Positions 1-13,603 of a stretch of DNA of 64,000 nucleotides are shown piece after piece; within the stretch, counting starts at the first letter, position 1; every line of letters starts with the position of its first letter. The position numbers were made by a program, and so were the translations under genes. This DNA is from Callipepla californica brunnescens (Eukaryota > Chordata > Aves > Galliformes > Odontophoridae). The stretch spans positions 9,988,423 to 10,052,422 of the forward strand of contig JALIRH010000023.1 of NCBI GenBank assembly GCA_023055505.1, given 5' to 3'. A model generated the notes under the pieces. It ran no database searches and had not been told where the DNA came from. It saw only the letters and a list, made by a program, of their open reading frames with translations.

Positions 1-2982
1 AAAATACTGCTAATATGTACAAGCTGGAATGATGTAATAAGTGCATGAAAATTATTATGAATAGTTTGACAGCTGAATAAAGTAAGGGATTTACTTAAGT
101 GCTATTAAGTAATCAAGAGAGTCTTCTAGAAGTATTATCTGTAAACATGGATTTTATTAATCCAATTCTCTACATCCTGCAGCTTTTAAGAAGGTCTTGT
201 TTTTGCTTACCTTTAAGATAATTGAAACAGTGTTAAATTTTTTTGATACAGACATAAGGTTAGATTTGCCCAATAGTTTCTCTTTTTCTGTACATTTTTA
301 GACCTATGCACAAGTATGTGCGATATGCTTTCTCACAAACAGCAGAACTTATCAAAAAGATACTGGTTAATGTTGTACTGAATCCTGATACAAATTGACA
401 GAAACAGATGAGTTCTCTCAATGGACCATGAAAGTGCATTTGCTCATAGCATATGTATTAGTCACAGTGTTTAAATTTATGAGTATTTATCCATATGGAC
501 CAGATTTGGAGATGTTCTAAACATTACTGAAAATCCACTGCCATGGATTTTAGATGTTAATGTACAGAAACACATACAAATGAGTAATAAAAAAGTAAAT
601 CCACAGTGTCCCCCACTATGCTCCCTCTCATCTACCTGCTCATTCCTGGTGTAATTGCTCAACCTTGTCTACACTACTCTCCAGACTTTTTTTCTTCAGG
701 TCATTTTGAAAGACCAACCTCTTTAGTGAGGCAGAGGATGCAGGATTAAAACAAAACTCATAAGTCCTTCTACTCAGAGTTCCTTTCCCTTTGGTTTTTC
801 AATACTTTTGCACTATATTTCAAGTATTCTAGAAAATAAAATCTTTCAATGTCTGTTATTCAATTTCAATAACCTATTTGGCAAATATGAAACAGTAAAT
901 CTAATGAACCTCACATAAAAGGAGATGGACAGCCATAGTCCTGAGTCTACTCGATATTATACATTATATATTGAAGAACCATCAGATCACATAAGTCTCT
1001 ATAATATTCCTTACTGGCTGGATTTATTTTTTCAGAATTAAGAGTAATCAGTGAAATTAAGTAGTAAAAACAAGTAGGAGATCTAGACATGGCCTTCATA
1101 GTTTGAGGAGCAAAGTTTTGACAGGTATATTGCACAGATTTAGTCTGTGGTTTTTATACATAGGAGCAAACAATTATTTTAACACGAATAAAGGGAAAAC
1201 TGTTGCCACTCTAAATGGTAGCTTTGTAGTTTCGCTGTGCTGAGGTAGGACTCTTTGGGGGAGGGAAGCAAAGAAGAAAATATAATTCTTTATTAAAAAG
1301 CTACATACAGCGAAAGGAAAATTAAAAAGATGAACAGCTTCATGCTCTGAATCCCACTTCTGAAAAGTCCACACAAACTGAACAGAAGCTGAGTGCTGAG
1401 CAATTGCCTCAATGGAACATGAAAATTTGAAAGTATTTATGAAATAATTTCCCAAATCCTACTTTTTAAAGTACTTTTGTGTATGAGATATTTTCTAGAA
1501 TGTTTCCTGAGATCCATAATGAGTTAAAACATTATTAATCTTCACAGACAGCTGTGCAATATGAAATAATCTAACTTAATTCAGTGTAGAAGCCATAGTT
1601 CATGATCAGTCTAATGAACAAGAAAAAAAACTTTGAAGCAGCTTTATCTCATTAATACAACCAACCAACCAACCTTTCATCTCATATTCTTATGCACTAT
1701 TTTTAATGTGAGGACTGAGCCAGCAAGTATGATTGCTCAGGCTTTCCGTCAGCATAGCTCTAATCTCCATCCAGTTCATAGACCAAGATCTTAGGCAGCT
1801 ATATTACCTGTTTCTTCCCCTTAAAAGTAACATGAAAATAATCCTGCCTGCTTTTTTAGGAAATGTGTATTTAATTAACACCATCATCAAAAGCCCTTTA
1901 CAGAAATGATCATAAAAATTGCACATTTGCTGCTGTATACCAACCATGATGTCTGATGGGGGGCTTTTAAATACTTCCTTCTTTGTTATTTTTAATGCAA
2001 AGTTCTCCTTTTCTTTCTTCCCACATTTTCACTCAAAAAATATTGTAGCTTTCTCTACATCAAAAGACAGAGAATATTCCAATGTTGCCAATTAGCTCAG
2101 CCACAGTCTTTTCTGTTTCTTACTTTAACCCTGAGAAGAATTATTTTGGTTCACGCATTAAAAAACATGGGCAGGAATTATTTAATAACATAAAAAGGAG
2201 ATATTTAACAGAACTAATCTATGGTGCTAAGACATAAAAAATAGACTACCTAAAAAGTTCTTAAATATAAAATTTAATGCAAATATAATTCTGCTGTAAA
2301 AGCATTATTAGAAAGGCAAGAGAACAAAGACTGAAGATTTACCAGAAAGGTAGTGGAAGAGCATACCATTTCCACTTTTAAAGTCATCCTCTTATAATCT
2401 CACTGCTACCAGTTTCATTAACACACACTGTAGATTAATCATTTAAGGCATATATCTCACCAGATTTGGTACAGCAATAAAATCCTGGTCTAAAGAACAT
2501 GCCCTAAGAAAACACAGGGTATGATCCTGTCAGCTCCACAGAATAATAACTTATCCATCAGCCGTCAATTATTAGACTATTACTGGAGAGAAAATTAGGT
2601 GAGATGTACTACAAACTAGAGAGCTGAGTGGCTTTGCTCAGAAGAAATTGCAACCTCAGAGGTCAGCAGATAATGCTCATTTTTCTCTGCCTCGGGCTTT
2701 CAGACTCCATATTTTCCCATCTTTCCCTTGGGAATAGGGTGAAATGATGATGTGGATACCAATTCCTTGCACTTTCCATGGAAATAAATCACCCCTTCCC
2801 ACATGGACTGAGGAAGAGTTTTTAATTATCTACCATTCAGTTAAAGACAGAAAAAAAGGGTGTGGAAAACAAAAACAAAATAAAGTGCCACCAAGGAGAA
2901 AGCAAAGGTAACTATTCTGTGGGGCATTTATTTCTGCCTGTTCCAGTTGAGCATAGAATTACTTTAGATGTTTTGCTAATGC

Positions 2983-3006
2983 TTTTTTTTTTCTTTTTTT
3001 TTTTTC
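2983..3006. repeat. T-rich homopolymer tract
   Basis: Two runs of T separated by a single C, immediately followed by CAG on the plus strand. It imitates a polypyrimidine tract and splice acceptor, but no coding sequence follows, so it is treated as simple sequence. Confidence 0.9.
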
Positions 3007-3317
3007 AGACATTGCTATGTGTTTTAATCAATGATTCCATTCTTTTTCTTCTGACTACACCCTATGTTCGTAGTGCCACAAGTCATATAACACAGGTAGT
3101 GAACACAACTCTTCTTTTCACTCAAATCTTATGCAAGATTAAATATTTACAGAAAACTGTTCCGAAGATTAGTATCACTTATCAGAGCTCCCATCAGGCC
3201 ATGCAGTTACAGCATAACATGTTGGGTTAGTCAAAACAGTCTATCTGGAAGGACTGGTGATCTACTGCTCCTGCCAGTGGCATGGCAAAAAAAAAAAGGA
3301 AAGCTTAGTGAAATAAT

Positions 3318-3718
3318 CTTCCTTATGAGGAAGGGCTGAGACATCTGGGACAGTTCAGTCGTGAGTAAAGAAGACTGAGAGGGATCAATGTGTACGAATA
3401 TCTCAAGAGTGAGTGTCAAGAGGATGGGGCCAGGCTCTTCTAGTGTTGATCAGCAACAGAACAAGTGGGCAGTGGGCACAAACTGGAACATGGAAAGTCC
3501 CATCTGAACACGAGGAAAAACTGTACTGTGAGGGTAGCAGGGCACTGGCACAGGTTGCCCTGAGAGGTCGTGGAGTCTTATTATCTGGAGATATTCAAGA
3601 ACCATCCAGTCAATTTCCTGTGCCACTTACTGTACAGAACCCACTTTAGCAAGAAGTTTGTACTAGATAATCTCCAGAGGTACTTTCTAATCCCCACAAT
3701 CCTGTGATTCTCTGTGAA
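3318..3718 (+). mobile_element. CR1 non-LTR retrotransposon, 3' fragment
   Basis: A 5'-truncated CR1 LINE fragment in plus orientation. It begins around the segment encoding the C-terminal Tyr-Glu-Glu-Arg-Leu region of CR1 ORF2. It continues through the typical 3' region (GAGAAGACTGAGAGG-like, TATCTCAAG, AAGAGGATGGGGCCAG, GGCACAAACTGGAACA, CTGTGAGGGT, CTGGAGATATTCAAGA, TAGATAATCTCCAGAGG). It ends in the family's terminal TGTGATTCTCTGTG motif. Several indels and frame breaks show an old inactive copy. CR1 is the dominant LINE of birds. The 5' limit is approximate. Confidence 0.93.
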
Positions 3719-4547
3719 AATGTTTCCTGTTCTTCTTAAATAAGGGAATACTAAACACAGCTGAAACCAAAAAAGACTTCATTCAGTGACTTCAAACATT
3801 TTTCATTTAATTGACACATCTGATTCTCAAATGAACTTGACTGTTGAGTTCTGAGATATTCCTTTAGCCTATTTATACTGCAACCTAAGTGATTTAATTC
3901 TCAAAAGCCTTCTAAACATTGCATTTCATACATTTATGATGGTATTAATTTGCTCATCACTCTGGTAAAGACTCACTACAGTAATGCACATGTGCGTACC
4001 AGTGATCATAGTCCTTTGTCTCACCACACAAAGCTCTGCCAGCTCATTCCAATTGTATCAAATAAATACACTTACTGTATAAAAAAGTGGCAGGTCAACA
4101 TGTACTCTCAGAAAGATCTTTCTTTATCATGGGCAACTGCGGTGCTAACCTTATACTCCCCTTGGACCATGGGAGGTTATGGTATCGTTTTCAGTGGGAA
4201 CTGAATTTCGCTTGGTTAAACCTTTACTGGAAAAAATTACTTCACATGTGAGACAGTAATACTGATGTCTATGTGAAACCCTCTGGGAAAGTCAAATTCC
4301 AGGACAAATCTATGTTTTTGCTACCTGAATCATAGGTGGTGGCAAACCACATTTTAAATAAACCGTATGTTAGAGCTTAAAAATGTGACCCTCAAACAAT
4401 AACTCACACAAATGCAGCGAGGATCTCATGGGGATTCCTGGCACACCACAGGCTCTGAGTGCTTTTAGAGGGGTAGGAGGTTTTCATAAGAAAGACAAAT
4501 CTAGCCTCTTTCAGCACTGTAATACAAAGCTGGAAGCTTTTGTTTCC

Positions 4548-4568
4548 ATTTATTTATTTATTTATTTT
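4548..4568. repeat. (TTTA)n microsatellite
   Basis: About five tandem copies of TTTA inside AT-rich intron. Confidence 0.9.
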
Positions 4569-7500
4569 AAATAAATGATATGTCTGGATACTATAAAAAT
4601 CTTTCAAAAATACAGAAAGAGAAAAGAGTACGAAAAGAGAAAAAAAAAACAACCAACATGTTTATCATTAACAGGTAAAAACTATGCAGCTGATCCTACA
4701 CGCAATTACATGCGTGACTAACTTTAATAGACCCTCAAGTCAAGCACAAACCCTGAATGTGAAGACCGTAACAATCTTATTTAAAAACTCAAAGTAAGAA
4801 TGTCATTCTCACTTTGGCCTCCCCCAGTGTAGCAGCTGATGGTAATTCAGGTGGCATAAAACATCCTCTGCAGCTCAAGGCACTCCCAAGCACCCCGCCA
4901 GTATTTTGTCCAACATCTGAAGTTATCTTTACTTCCTTGACTTACTTCGTGGCCAAGGTACATAATTCCTTCTGTTACACACTTGCAAAATCTGATTACA
5001 ATGTTTTCTTTCACAGAGATCTTTCTGAGGACTTCTAAATATATGCTGATCACCTCAAGCCTTCTGAAAAAGCAGTATTTGTATATAAAAGAAGAAAGAC
5101 TTGAAGCACTGGTGGCAACAGCCTTCTCAAATTCAGTGGGTTAACAGCCACAACAAAATATTTCAGCAAAATAAAACAAATTGAAGGTAACGGAAAGCAG
5201 CTCTTTTCTTTGATTTAATTGTAGGCCTGATTACAGTAGTCATGCAGTTTTATCAGTCAAGGCAAGAACTATACCAACAGCAATCAAACATCAATACAGA
5301 AGTACGTTTTGAAGCACACAAAATAGAAAAACAAGCGATTTTATGTCTCATCCAGTAAAGGTTTTCCACTAGGACAAAACTATGTGTGAACAAGAACTAT
5401 AAATTTAGATCCTTCAGAAGTTAAACAGAAATTGAAGTGTTTTTCCAACTTATTTTTGTTTTAGACAGCAGACCCAGGTACTGCCTGAGCTTCACTGCGC
5501 TCTATTAGCTCAGATAATACAAATTTTAAAAAGCATTCTGTATCTAATGACTAAGCTTAATTTATAAAATGTTATAACTTTTTTTTTTCTTCTGCCATCA
5601 TCTTCAGTAGCTACTATGTTTTCACAAATAGGTTCTAACATTTCTGAGCAAAATGATTATAGGAATAGCCAGTTATAGGCAGGATCCAAGCTATATACTT
5701 AAGCGTTTATACTTCATGGTACTCTACATAACCAGTTGTGTTATTCATATGCAGTCCTGAGGGATTTGGGTAATGCATCAATAAGCGTAACCTCTAAACG
5801 TGAATTGGGATTGCTTTTATTAATTTTTCTCCTCCAAGTATAAAATGCAAATTATGAAAAGTGGTATTTGCATCTTAACTTGCCTTACATATTATCTCTG
5901 CTTAGCACCTTTGGAAATTGCCAGATATTAAGTTTCAGTCAAAGCTTCACAAATACCACCACAATTAACTGGAATAAGCATAATTTTATTTTACTTCCTG
6001 ACTCAATCACGCTATGAACTGTGAGAATCATCTTTTGTCACATTTTAAAAATGCATAAATTGTGAGCTATAGTTTGACTGCTATCAACTATAAGTAATGT
6101 CTGTCTGCCTAAAGATGCATTTGCTTTCATGATGTATTAGATTGGAAAGCAACCCACTACAAAGGCAGATAAATCGTCATCTCAGCAGTTCAGTGGCTGA
6201 CTATTTATGCTGAATTTATACTTCATCCTGAAGACATAATTATCTCAGCAAATAATTTAACAGTTAATTTAGCAAATCTTGTTGCACAAATCCTAGCTCA
6301 GTTCTTTGCTGATCTCATGGCTACCCTATTTTCACTAAGCTTCATATTATTATCCAAGTTTCCTTAAAAAATGTTATTTAATCTTTGAATAAACTGCCAA
6401 AGTAATAATAGATGTCCATATAGACAAATACAGTTCAACTCCTTTTTCTGCCACTGTACCCACACACAAAGCGTGAGAGAGACTGTACTCCTTTTGCCCT
6501 AATTCCTACATTAAACAATTTTTATTTGCATTCTTTTCAAAGTTCTTGGTCATATCTAAGTATATATTTTCATTCCATAAGACTAAATAATTGCTACATA
6601 CCTAGCCTCTAAATCCATAAATCTAAAATATTTGTGGAAACAGAATCCCTTCATTTGTCACGACTTTGTGTTTACTTAAGATGCTTTTAACTTTAAGCAT
6701 AAATGGCACTTTCTTAGCAGACCTTACAATCTTAGAAGAAATAAATAAAATTTAAGGTATAATTCCTGTTATGTGAGTCCATGATGACTGCACTAATAAA
6801 AAATAAAGAATTTTTTTTCTTTTTTTTCAAGAAATACATAATGAACCCTTGGGTCCTCATATTTGATTTGGACAGCCAAAAAGCGTATAAGACAACCTAA
6901 TTCAGCAAAGAGGTATTTCTTCTTTTCATGTAGGGTCTTGTATCAATTGATGAATTATGATCTAATAACATAAAGGCAACACTGTGCACTTGATGTTTGC
7001 TTTGTAATTGCTCTTTCATTGCCTAGCAAATATGAAGCAAGCACCAGTGATGTCTGAAAAACTTCTACAGAAATCACAACTAATTAAGCTTGAGTTTGTT
7101 AAAGCTAGAACTGTGGGATATGACTTTATTAGATAGCACCTTAAAGTATTTACATCACACATAAAGAATCAAATCCTTCTGCAGGTCTGTGCAGGAGAGT
7201 TCAGAAACATGGAGTCAGTCATGCATTTGTGAAGGTGATTACAATCTGTCATTTGATCCTTCTGCCAAACAGAACTGCATGACATGCTTCCAAGATTTGC
7301 GCATCTTCCATGTTTGTAATGGAACATTTCCAAAGGTGAAGGAGTTAACTTTTCCCCCTCAAAGCAAACTGGAGTGGTTTGCTTAGATTCATAACTTTTC
7401 ACTAAATTACACAATACTAGAAAACATCTGGGGCAAGATCTCAATGTACCGCAGCTTGTGATAAAACCTTTCATGTCATGTAGGACCTAGCCGTCTGTGA

Positions 7501-7712
7501 GTAAAAATTACTGAAGAAGCTTCATAAAAATAGACATCTGTACTTATAAACTGGATTACAGCACTAATTCTACATCTTCCTACTTCTGACAGGCTGAAGA
7601 GAAGTAAACATTATTAGCCAAAGAGGCCGGCTGAATGCTTGATTAGCAGTCAGCAAAAGACATAAGATGAAGTTCAAAAACCAAGAACTGAGCAAGGACA
7701 GTGAGAAAAATT

Positions 7713-7730
7713 AAAAAAAAAAAAAAAAAA
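7713..7730. repeat. poly(A) run, 18 A
   Basis: An uninterrupted A18 homopolymer. No retrotransposed body or target-site duplication was recognised next to it. Confidence 0.92.
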
Positions 7731-9017
7731 GCCACGCTTTTGTAATCTTCCTGGTAAACAAAGGAGATCCAACAACTTATCAAATAAAAGTAATACCACT
7801 GTATTTTTAATTAAATGAAAGATTCAAAAATATATTTTATTATTAGTAATATTACATCTGATTTCCAAGTCTCTGTGGGATCAGAAAGAAACATATGGAT
7901 TTTTGTAACTGGAAAAACCTTTGTAAGCCCAGAAAGTATGTCACAACCCAAGCCTGCAACCTGGAGTGCAAAGCAATTGTTTACAATGCAGTTCACACAT
8001 AATAAATGCAAAAGAAATGCAGGGACAAAGTCCTGGTAGAACGAATGTTTTTTTTTAGTAAGCCCTAAGAGATGATTAATTATGTGATGGCCAGGAAGAA
8101 CCACTCTTCAGATTCAGCTCTGACTTGGTTTTGCATGCAAATCAGAAATAAAAGTCTAATGCTGCTCTATTCCTCCTAAAATTTGCCTCATTTAAAGGAA
8201 TTAAAACAAAAACATCGATATCATGTCAGTTCTTGCCTGAGGCACCGGACTCAGAGGATTACTCAGTCCAAAGCCTTTTTGTTCTCCATTCTGATTGTTC
8301 ACCTCTGTATGTTTTCCTTCCACAATCGATTGTAAAGAGAGTGGAATTGTATTTCAGGCAAAGACAGCCAGTGTCTAAAAATCAAACTGTCTGACTGCAT
8401 ACAATCGGCAAAGAGTGTGGCTCACTGTAACACACAATATTCTAATGGCACAGAAAACCAGAATTTGATATTTTTCTAGACCATTCTAAAAACTAATATT
8501 CTTTTACTAATAAAATAGAACAGTAATTTTAAATATTCATCAAGTTACAATCTTTTAAGTCAAAATAATTCTCATGCTGATTTAAACAAAAATCTTTGCT
8601 AATCGTGGGAAATGTTTTTGCAGTCTGTCTGTGTCTATGTCTGCTTAAAGAGTTCATTACACATTGAGTATTACAGATAAAAGAGTGGAACAATAATTTT
8701 TGAAACCAATTTACCATAGATTTCAAAATAGGATCAGTTTTTGTAGAAAATACCACCAATCATCAAGCAGCACAGAGGTAGTTCCACATATAAACCCCAC
8801 TCAGGTCATGTAAAAATATTTCTGCATGTTAAGAGTGACATAGAAACAAAAACATTTTTATCAACTGCTATAAACTCGGACCCATTGTGTTGAAGAGTGA
8901 TTTTCTTTTTTATCCCTAGTGATTTTATTTTTGAAAGAAGCCTATCTGGATCTATTAAAGATAATACTGTGAATTTATTTCCACTGAAATTATAAAGAAA
9001 ATATTAGAGGATCACTG

Positions 9018-9230
9018 TGGTTGATGGGACTTCTGAAGGTTGTCTAGCTCAATCTCATTGCTCAGACCAAATTAAATCAGAACTGGTTGCCCAGGATGAT
9101 ACCTGGTTGGGTTTGGATTCTTCCCACAGACACAGACTTCAGAACCACACTGAGCATCCTATTTCTCTGTCTTATCACCCTCAGTGAAGAATGACAATCC
9201 TATTCCCACGACACAACGTAGTTCAAGATT
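9018..9230 (-). mobile_element. Ancient CR1 fragment
   Basis: On the plus strand the reversed 3' region of a CR1 element can be followed in diverged form: a GGACTTCTGAAGGTTGTCTAG-like segment (the family's ...GGAGGTCATCTAG), then GGTTGCCCAGG, GGTTGGGTTTGGAT, a TTCTTCCCACAGAC-like segment, and a CTGTCTTATCACCCTCA segment matching the CR1 ...CACCCTCA block. Many mismatches suggest an old copy that never carried a complete ORF. It ends about 340 bp from the XRCC4 exon 7 donor. Boundaries are by eye and could be off by tens of bases. Confidence 0.75.
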
Positions 9231-9568
9231 TCCAGCCTAGTTTGACACTGTAAGTGAATCTTTCTGTGACTGTAGTGTTATATGATATTCCACAGAATAT
9301 CATTTTAGTAAGCCTGAATCTATCTGCCTAAAATTATCTTATAATTGTCATCTCAGAGATGTACTAAATGGAATTACTCGTTGGGCCTGATTATATTTAA
9401 CTATTCACACTGATTCCAAGCTGTCCTGAACTAATGTAAGTAACTATAAAAAATGCCACAAAACATAATTTTGGTACTCTGAATATTATGAAACCGCACA
9501 AGGTAACACAAAAAGAACAAGTATTTACAGATAGAGCAACACCACAATACACTTTGAAAATGACTTAC

Positions 9569-9713
9569 TTTTCCTTTGGTAGCATTTCTGTCTCATAAGT
9601 AGCTATCTTAGCTTCTGTCCCAGCAGGATTTATTGTTCTTTGTCTCCTCTTTCGTCTTGGAGCAGTACTGATGACATCAGGACTACCCAGTAGGGAATCT
9701 CTTCGTTCTGGAA
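9569..9713 (-). CDS. XRCC4: XRCC4 exon 7: linker and nuclear localisation region
   Basis: A 145-nt internal exon. On the minus strand it is preceded by a pyrimidine-rich acceptor (CCTTTTGGCAG) and followed by a GTAAGTCA donor. With the G left over from exon 6 it reads V-PERRDSLLGSPDVISTAP, then RRKRRQR, then a 24-residue acidic/polar tail ending LPKE. The block aligns with the human XRCC4 segment around APSRKRRQR, the basic nuclear localisation region (importin contact in human). It is part of the flexible C-terminal tail, which phosphorylation regulates and which is not needed for the head or coiled coil. Entry and exit phases fit exon 6 and a human-like Asn codon split by the next intron. 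The final exon was not found. The family assignment is firm; the local match is moderate outside the basic motif, as expected for this disordered tail. Confidence 0.93.
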
Positions 9714-11614
9714 CTGCCAAAAGGAAAAAGAACAAAGTTGACAGAAGACAAAGTATTGAAAGAGAATCCTTAAACTATTTTTTTAATTATTAAAATCACT
9801 ATATTACTAAAACGGACTCCAATTTCATAGGAATTGCTGTCAAAACAAAGTGATTATATAAATGGAAATTCATGAGGACCAAATATAAACTAGAAAGATG
9901 ATATCTTGGTATCTTTATGTCACTACTGGAGCAGTTCTGGACTACAAACATACTGATAGTCTCCTGTTGCCCTCTGATTCTCAGGTGTCCCGCAAATCTA
10001 CTGTATAGAGCCCAGTTTCACCAACTTGAAGTTAGTCTTTGTAATCTACAAATTAACTGAGAAAGACATGCATGCATCATGGGAAGGAAGGAGCTTGGGT
10101 GTTTTGTTTACTGCGTGGTTTTGTTCAGAATCCCAAGTCTGGACAACACACAACCAGAATGGAAGAGCATAACAGAAATTTCAATACCCAGTAGATTAAA
10201 TCCTTGAAAAAAATTACCTCTGTAGTCAAGTACTATGCTTTGTTATGTAGTAGTTATTCAGCTACCACAGATCACCAACCATCAATCGTTAGGGGTTCTG
10301 GTTTTCCACCCTGTAGACCCTGTAGAGTGGACAGCCTGGTGCATGTATATGGAGGCAAGGAGTCATTCAGCTGGAGCAAATCAGCGCATAGAAATGGTAA
10401 CACCAGTTTCCTATCTGGGTAGGTCATCAGAGCCCTGATTCAGAGTAAATCTCCCAGAATAACAGAGTACCTGTAGTCTGGAAGGAAAAGATGAACAATT
10501 CTCTCCTTCGCTCTTCACAATCTGAAGGGGGATGACCTATGTCCACTGACTCATCTAAAGATTAGTAAGCTGTATCTACATTCACATACAATTTTAATTT
10601 GCATCACTAACACAGAAACTATGACTTCACACATAGTTCATATTAATATTATTTCATCATGTAAATTCATATGAGATGCACTGTCTCAATTCAAAAGCAA
10701 TCTTCTTTGACACATACCTACTTGGAGCCTGAATGTGAAGACACTGACATCCTTCTGTGAACAAAAGCCCTCCTTCCCTTCCCTCAATGTTGCTGTACAC
10801 TCACAAGATGTGTAGACAATTTTATTCTAGTCATCAACCTTCACTAACATGCTATTATTTGGTATTCCTGCTTTAAAAATAAAATCTTTAATTACTTTGA
10901 AATTTAAAGATAATGGCATTCAGTGAAGCACACATTTCAAGTGAAATATATTAAATAATAATGTAGTGACTTAGAATGATGTTATTATGGCAACTTTCAA
11001 GATTATTATTTTTGGTGTGTTTTAGGAAGGTTTAATCTTTACATGGATGGAAGACACCATAATTTGAGATTCTGTATTGAAGTTTTTGCTGACAGTGGGT
11101 CTGAATTTTCATTCCTTTCACATGTTATTCAGCTCTACTGAAACTGAAAGAGGCAGAAAGTATTCAATAAATATTTTTTCTATTTCTCAAAAGATGGTAT
11201 TTGTAAGAATACTGCTAAATGAAACATGCAAAGACTCCCTAGAGCCAGTGAAGTTATTGCTTACTGTTAAGCATAAGCTTAGACATCATAACCTCCTAGC
11301 TTTTGCCAGCATGAACTATACTTATACTAGACAGACTTATAGGTCTTTGTAAAGTGACAAGCATAAGGTGACATATTTCCAAAGTACAAGATAATTAATG
11401 AGTTTCAAAGTCCAGTACAGACAAGGTATGCCGCCTACAATAAATGTTGAAAAAGGTTAAGTTACAACCTAATCCTTTCCAGTAATTTTTAACTGGTTAC
11501 ACATACTTTTCCAGTGCTAACTGTTAAAAACATGTTCATGACTATTAGTTAATATTTAGTTATTAGTTTCTTACAGCACATTCAGGGCACTATACAAAAT
11601 ACCTATACTAATAC

Positions 11615-11642
11615 TATTTTGTATATTGCAATATACAAAATA
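11615..11642. repeat. 28-bp perfect AT-rich palindrome
   Basis: The sequence TATTTTGTATATTG is followed directly by its exact reverse complement, giving a 28-bp palindrome with no spacer. A further partial copy of the arm (TATTTTGTATATTGCAAT) lies at 11659-11676 and a shorter TATACAAAATA at 11591-11601, so the whole 11590-11680 stretch could form several alternative hairpins or a cruciform. Confidence 0.95.
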
Positions 11643-13589
11643 ATATAATAATACAATATATTTTGTATATTGCAATGTCAGCCTCTTCTCAATTAAGATA
11701 TATAAAATAGGTAAAGAATCACATAATAACAATTTCAAATAATTTAGTTATCATAGCTTATATCTTTCCTTTCTTCTATTCTCCTCTCAGCCCCTGCTTT
11801 GTCAAAATGTAGATTAAAAACCAATTGCATATACAAAACTAACACAATGCCAATGTTAAATGATGCCTTTGTACTTCTAATGGTGTAATATATAATGGTG
11901 CTCTGTAGACAGGCACTCATGCTCAGGTTTGCTTTCTACAACTGTCTACAACTGTCCCACTGATGCTCATGTGAAGAAAATGGAAGAAAAATATCCGTCT
12001 TTGCTGAAACTGTATTTATTTCCCAACTTGGGAATGCAATCTCATGAATAGTAGTAGACTGGCTCACACATAAGTGTTCACCCCCGCTGTTTTTTTGGCT
12101 TTTTTGTTGTATTTTGTTTTTTAAGCCAAACTACCACTATGTTCAGAACTGCTAATGGAAAGATGACATACACTTGAAGCTTAAAGTATCACACATCATC
12201 ATAAGACTTTAAAAACATACCCACTAGTGCTGCGCAGAAGTGAATGCCATTAAGGGATTCATTTATAGTACTTGACTAAAAGCCAAAGAAAGCTCCAGTA
12301 AAATATTATTCATTGCTTAACACAAAAGCATTTGGAATAATGGGAGATAGTCTTGAATACAAACCTCGTTTTTCATTCTGAAGTCTTTCTTCTTTCTGTC
12401 TAAACTTCAACACCATTTTAAGGAAGTAAAGATCCTTCTCACTAAATTAAATTTTCTTCCTTTGAATTTATACAGTTCAGTATGAATTATTATTTTACTC
12501 CTGAGAAAACCTGTAGCAATTTCAATACGGGAACAAGTGCTGTGTGATGAAAGCCAGTTAATAAATCCTATAAAACAACAAATGTTGACCAGGAAATGTT
12601 CCAAATACAGCATACCTCTTGAAGGTGAATAGTCACAAGAAGAAAGATTAACATGATAGCAATAAAGAGAAATATCGCTTAAGCATTAAAAGAATATTTG
12701 TGCAAAGGTTTAAGATTTCAAATGAAGTTTGATATATTCTTCATTGTCATTTTGAAGAGTGCTATTTGACAGACTGAGGGAGTTTTCAAAAGATTTAAAA
12801 AAAAAAAGAGGCTTGGTCTTCAGAACTGTGCACTGAGGCCCTGCTGGAAAATCTACACTTTACATTTCCCCACTTACTCAAATAATTAGAAGTAAGCTTC
12901 ATGTACTATTTTCACATTACTGGGAAACTGTGAGAAAAGAATAAGCATCTCATATCAGAATTAGATTTATAAATACTGCTTTTGGCTGTCACCTTTGGTG
13001 CAATAAGGGAGACTAAGCTTTTGTTGTTTTTTCCTGTAAAATAGATATTTAAAATGGCTGAATGAAGCTCAGTCTAGGTCTGTCATATCATAACAAAAAT
13101 CTCACAGAAAAACAAAAAATGGCAACTTTATCCAGACACACAACTTGAAGGAAAAGTAAATGAAATGACAAAGCACTAGCTGAGGAGACACCTCAACTCT
13201 TGAAAACTGAAGGCATTTAAAAATGAATTTGTGTAGTTTAGTTAAAGAAACACAGTCCAGTTGTATTTTAAGATACTTATTATCTCTCAGACTCTTGCAT
13301 TCCTTTATATTGCTATGCAAAAGCGATCTGCTAGAAAAAAACCCAAAACAAAACAAAAAAAGAACATCCAATCTATCACATTCACCTTTCAACTCAGAAA
13401 AAAGCACCAACTCACCTTCATTTTTTGTATAACACCACCTGTAATGAAAATTCTACAGCTCAGATATGTCTAATTGGTCACAAGAGTACTGAACTCACGT
13501 AAGAAAGCAGAATCCAGCCCCTTCATGAATTACAAGCTCTATTCTCATTAAAACACCAAAAAATACTCAAAGATCAGTTTTTCTGTAAA

Positions 13590-13603
13590 ATATATATATA
13601 TAT
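13590..13603. repeat. (TA)n microsatellite
   Basis: About seven TA dinucleotides in an AT-rich context. Confidence 0.9.

Larger units (their letters stand above)
1..9568 (-). other. XRCC4: XRCC4 intron downstream of exon 7 (partial)
   Basis: This is the sequence 3' of the exon 7 donor in the direction of transcription. The C-terminal coding exon, which in vertebrates ends in an acidic Leu-Phe-Asp-Glu-Ile-like tail, was looked for by eye on the minus strand and not found, so it is probably outside the window or too diverged to spot. The stretch holds two CR1 fragments (near 3.3-3.7 kb and 9.0-9.2 kb), a T-rich tract near 3.0 kb, a TTTA repeat near 4.55 kb and a poly(A) run near 7.7 kb. The remaining sequence is AT-rich and has only short open frames with no family resemblance. 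Confidence 0.75.

Noticed and set aside
2862..3230. 122-codon plus-strand open frame
   Set aside because: Its middle is a poly-Phe run produced by the T-rich tract at 2983-3006 and the remainder has no family resemblance.
7189..7386. Cysteine-containing 65-codon plus-strand open frame
   Set aside because: Cysteine spacing looked at first like a receptor-type repeat, but no flanking splice pattern or family match supports it, and the opposite strand is equally open.
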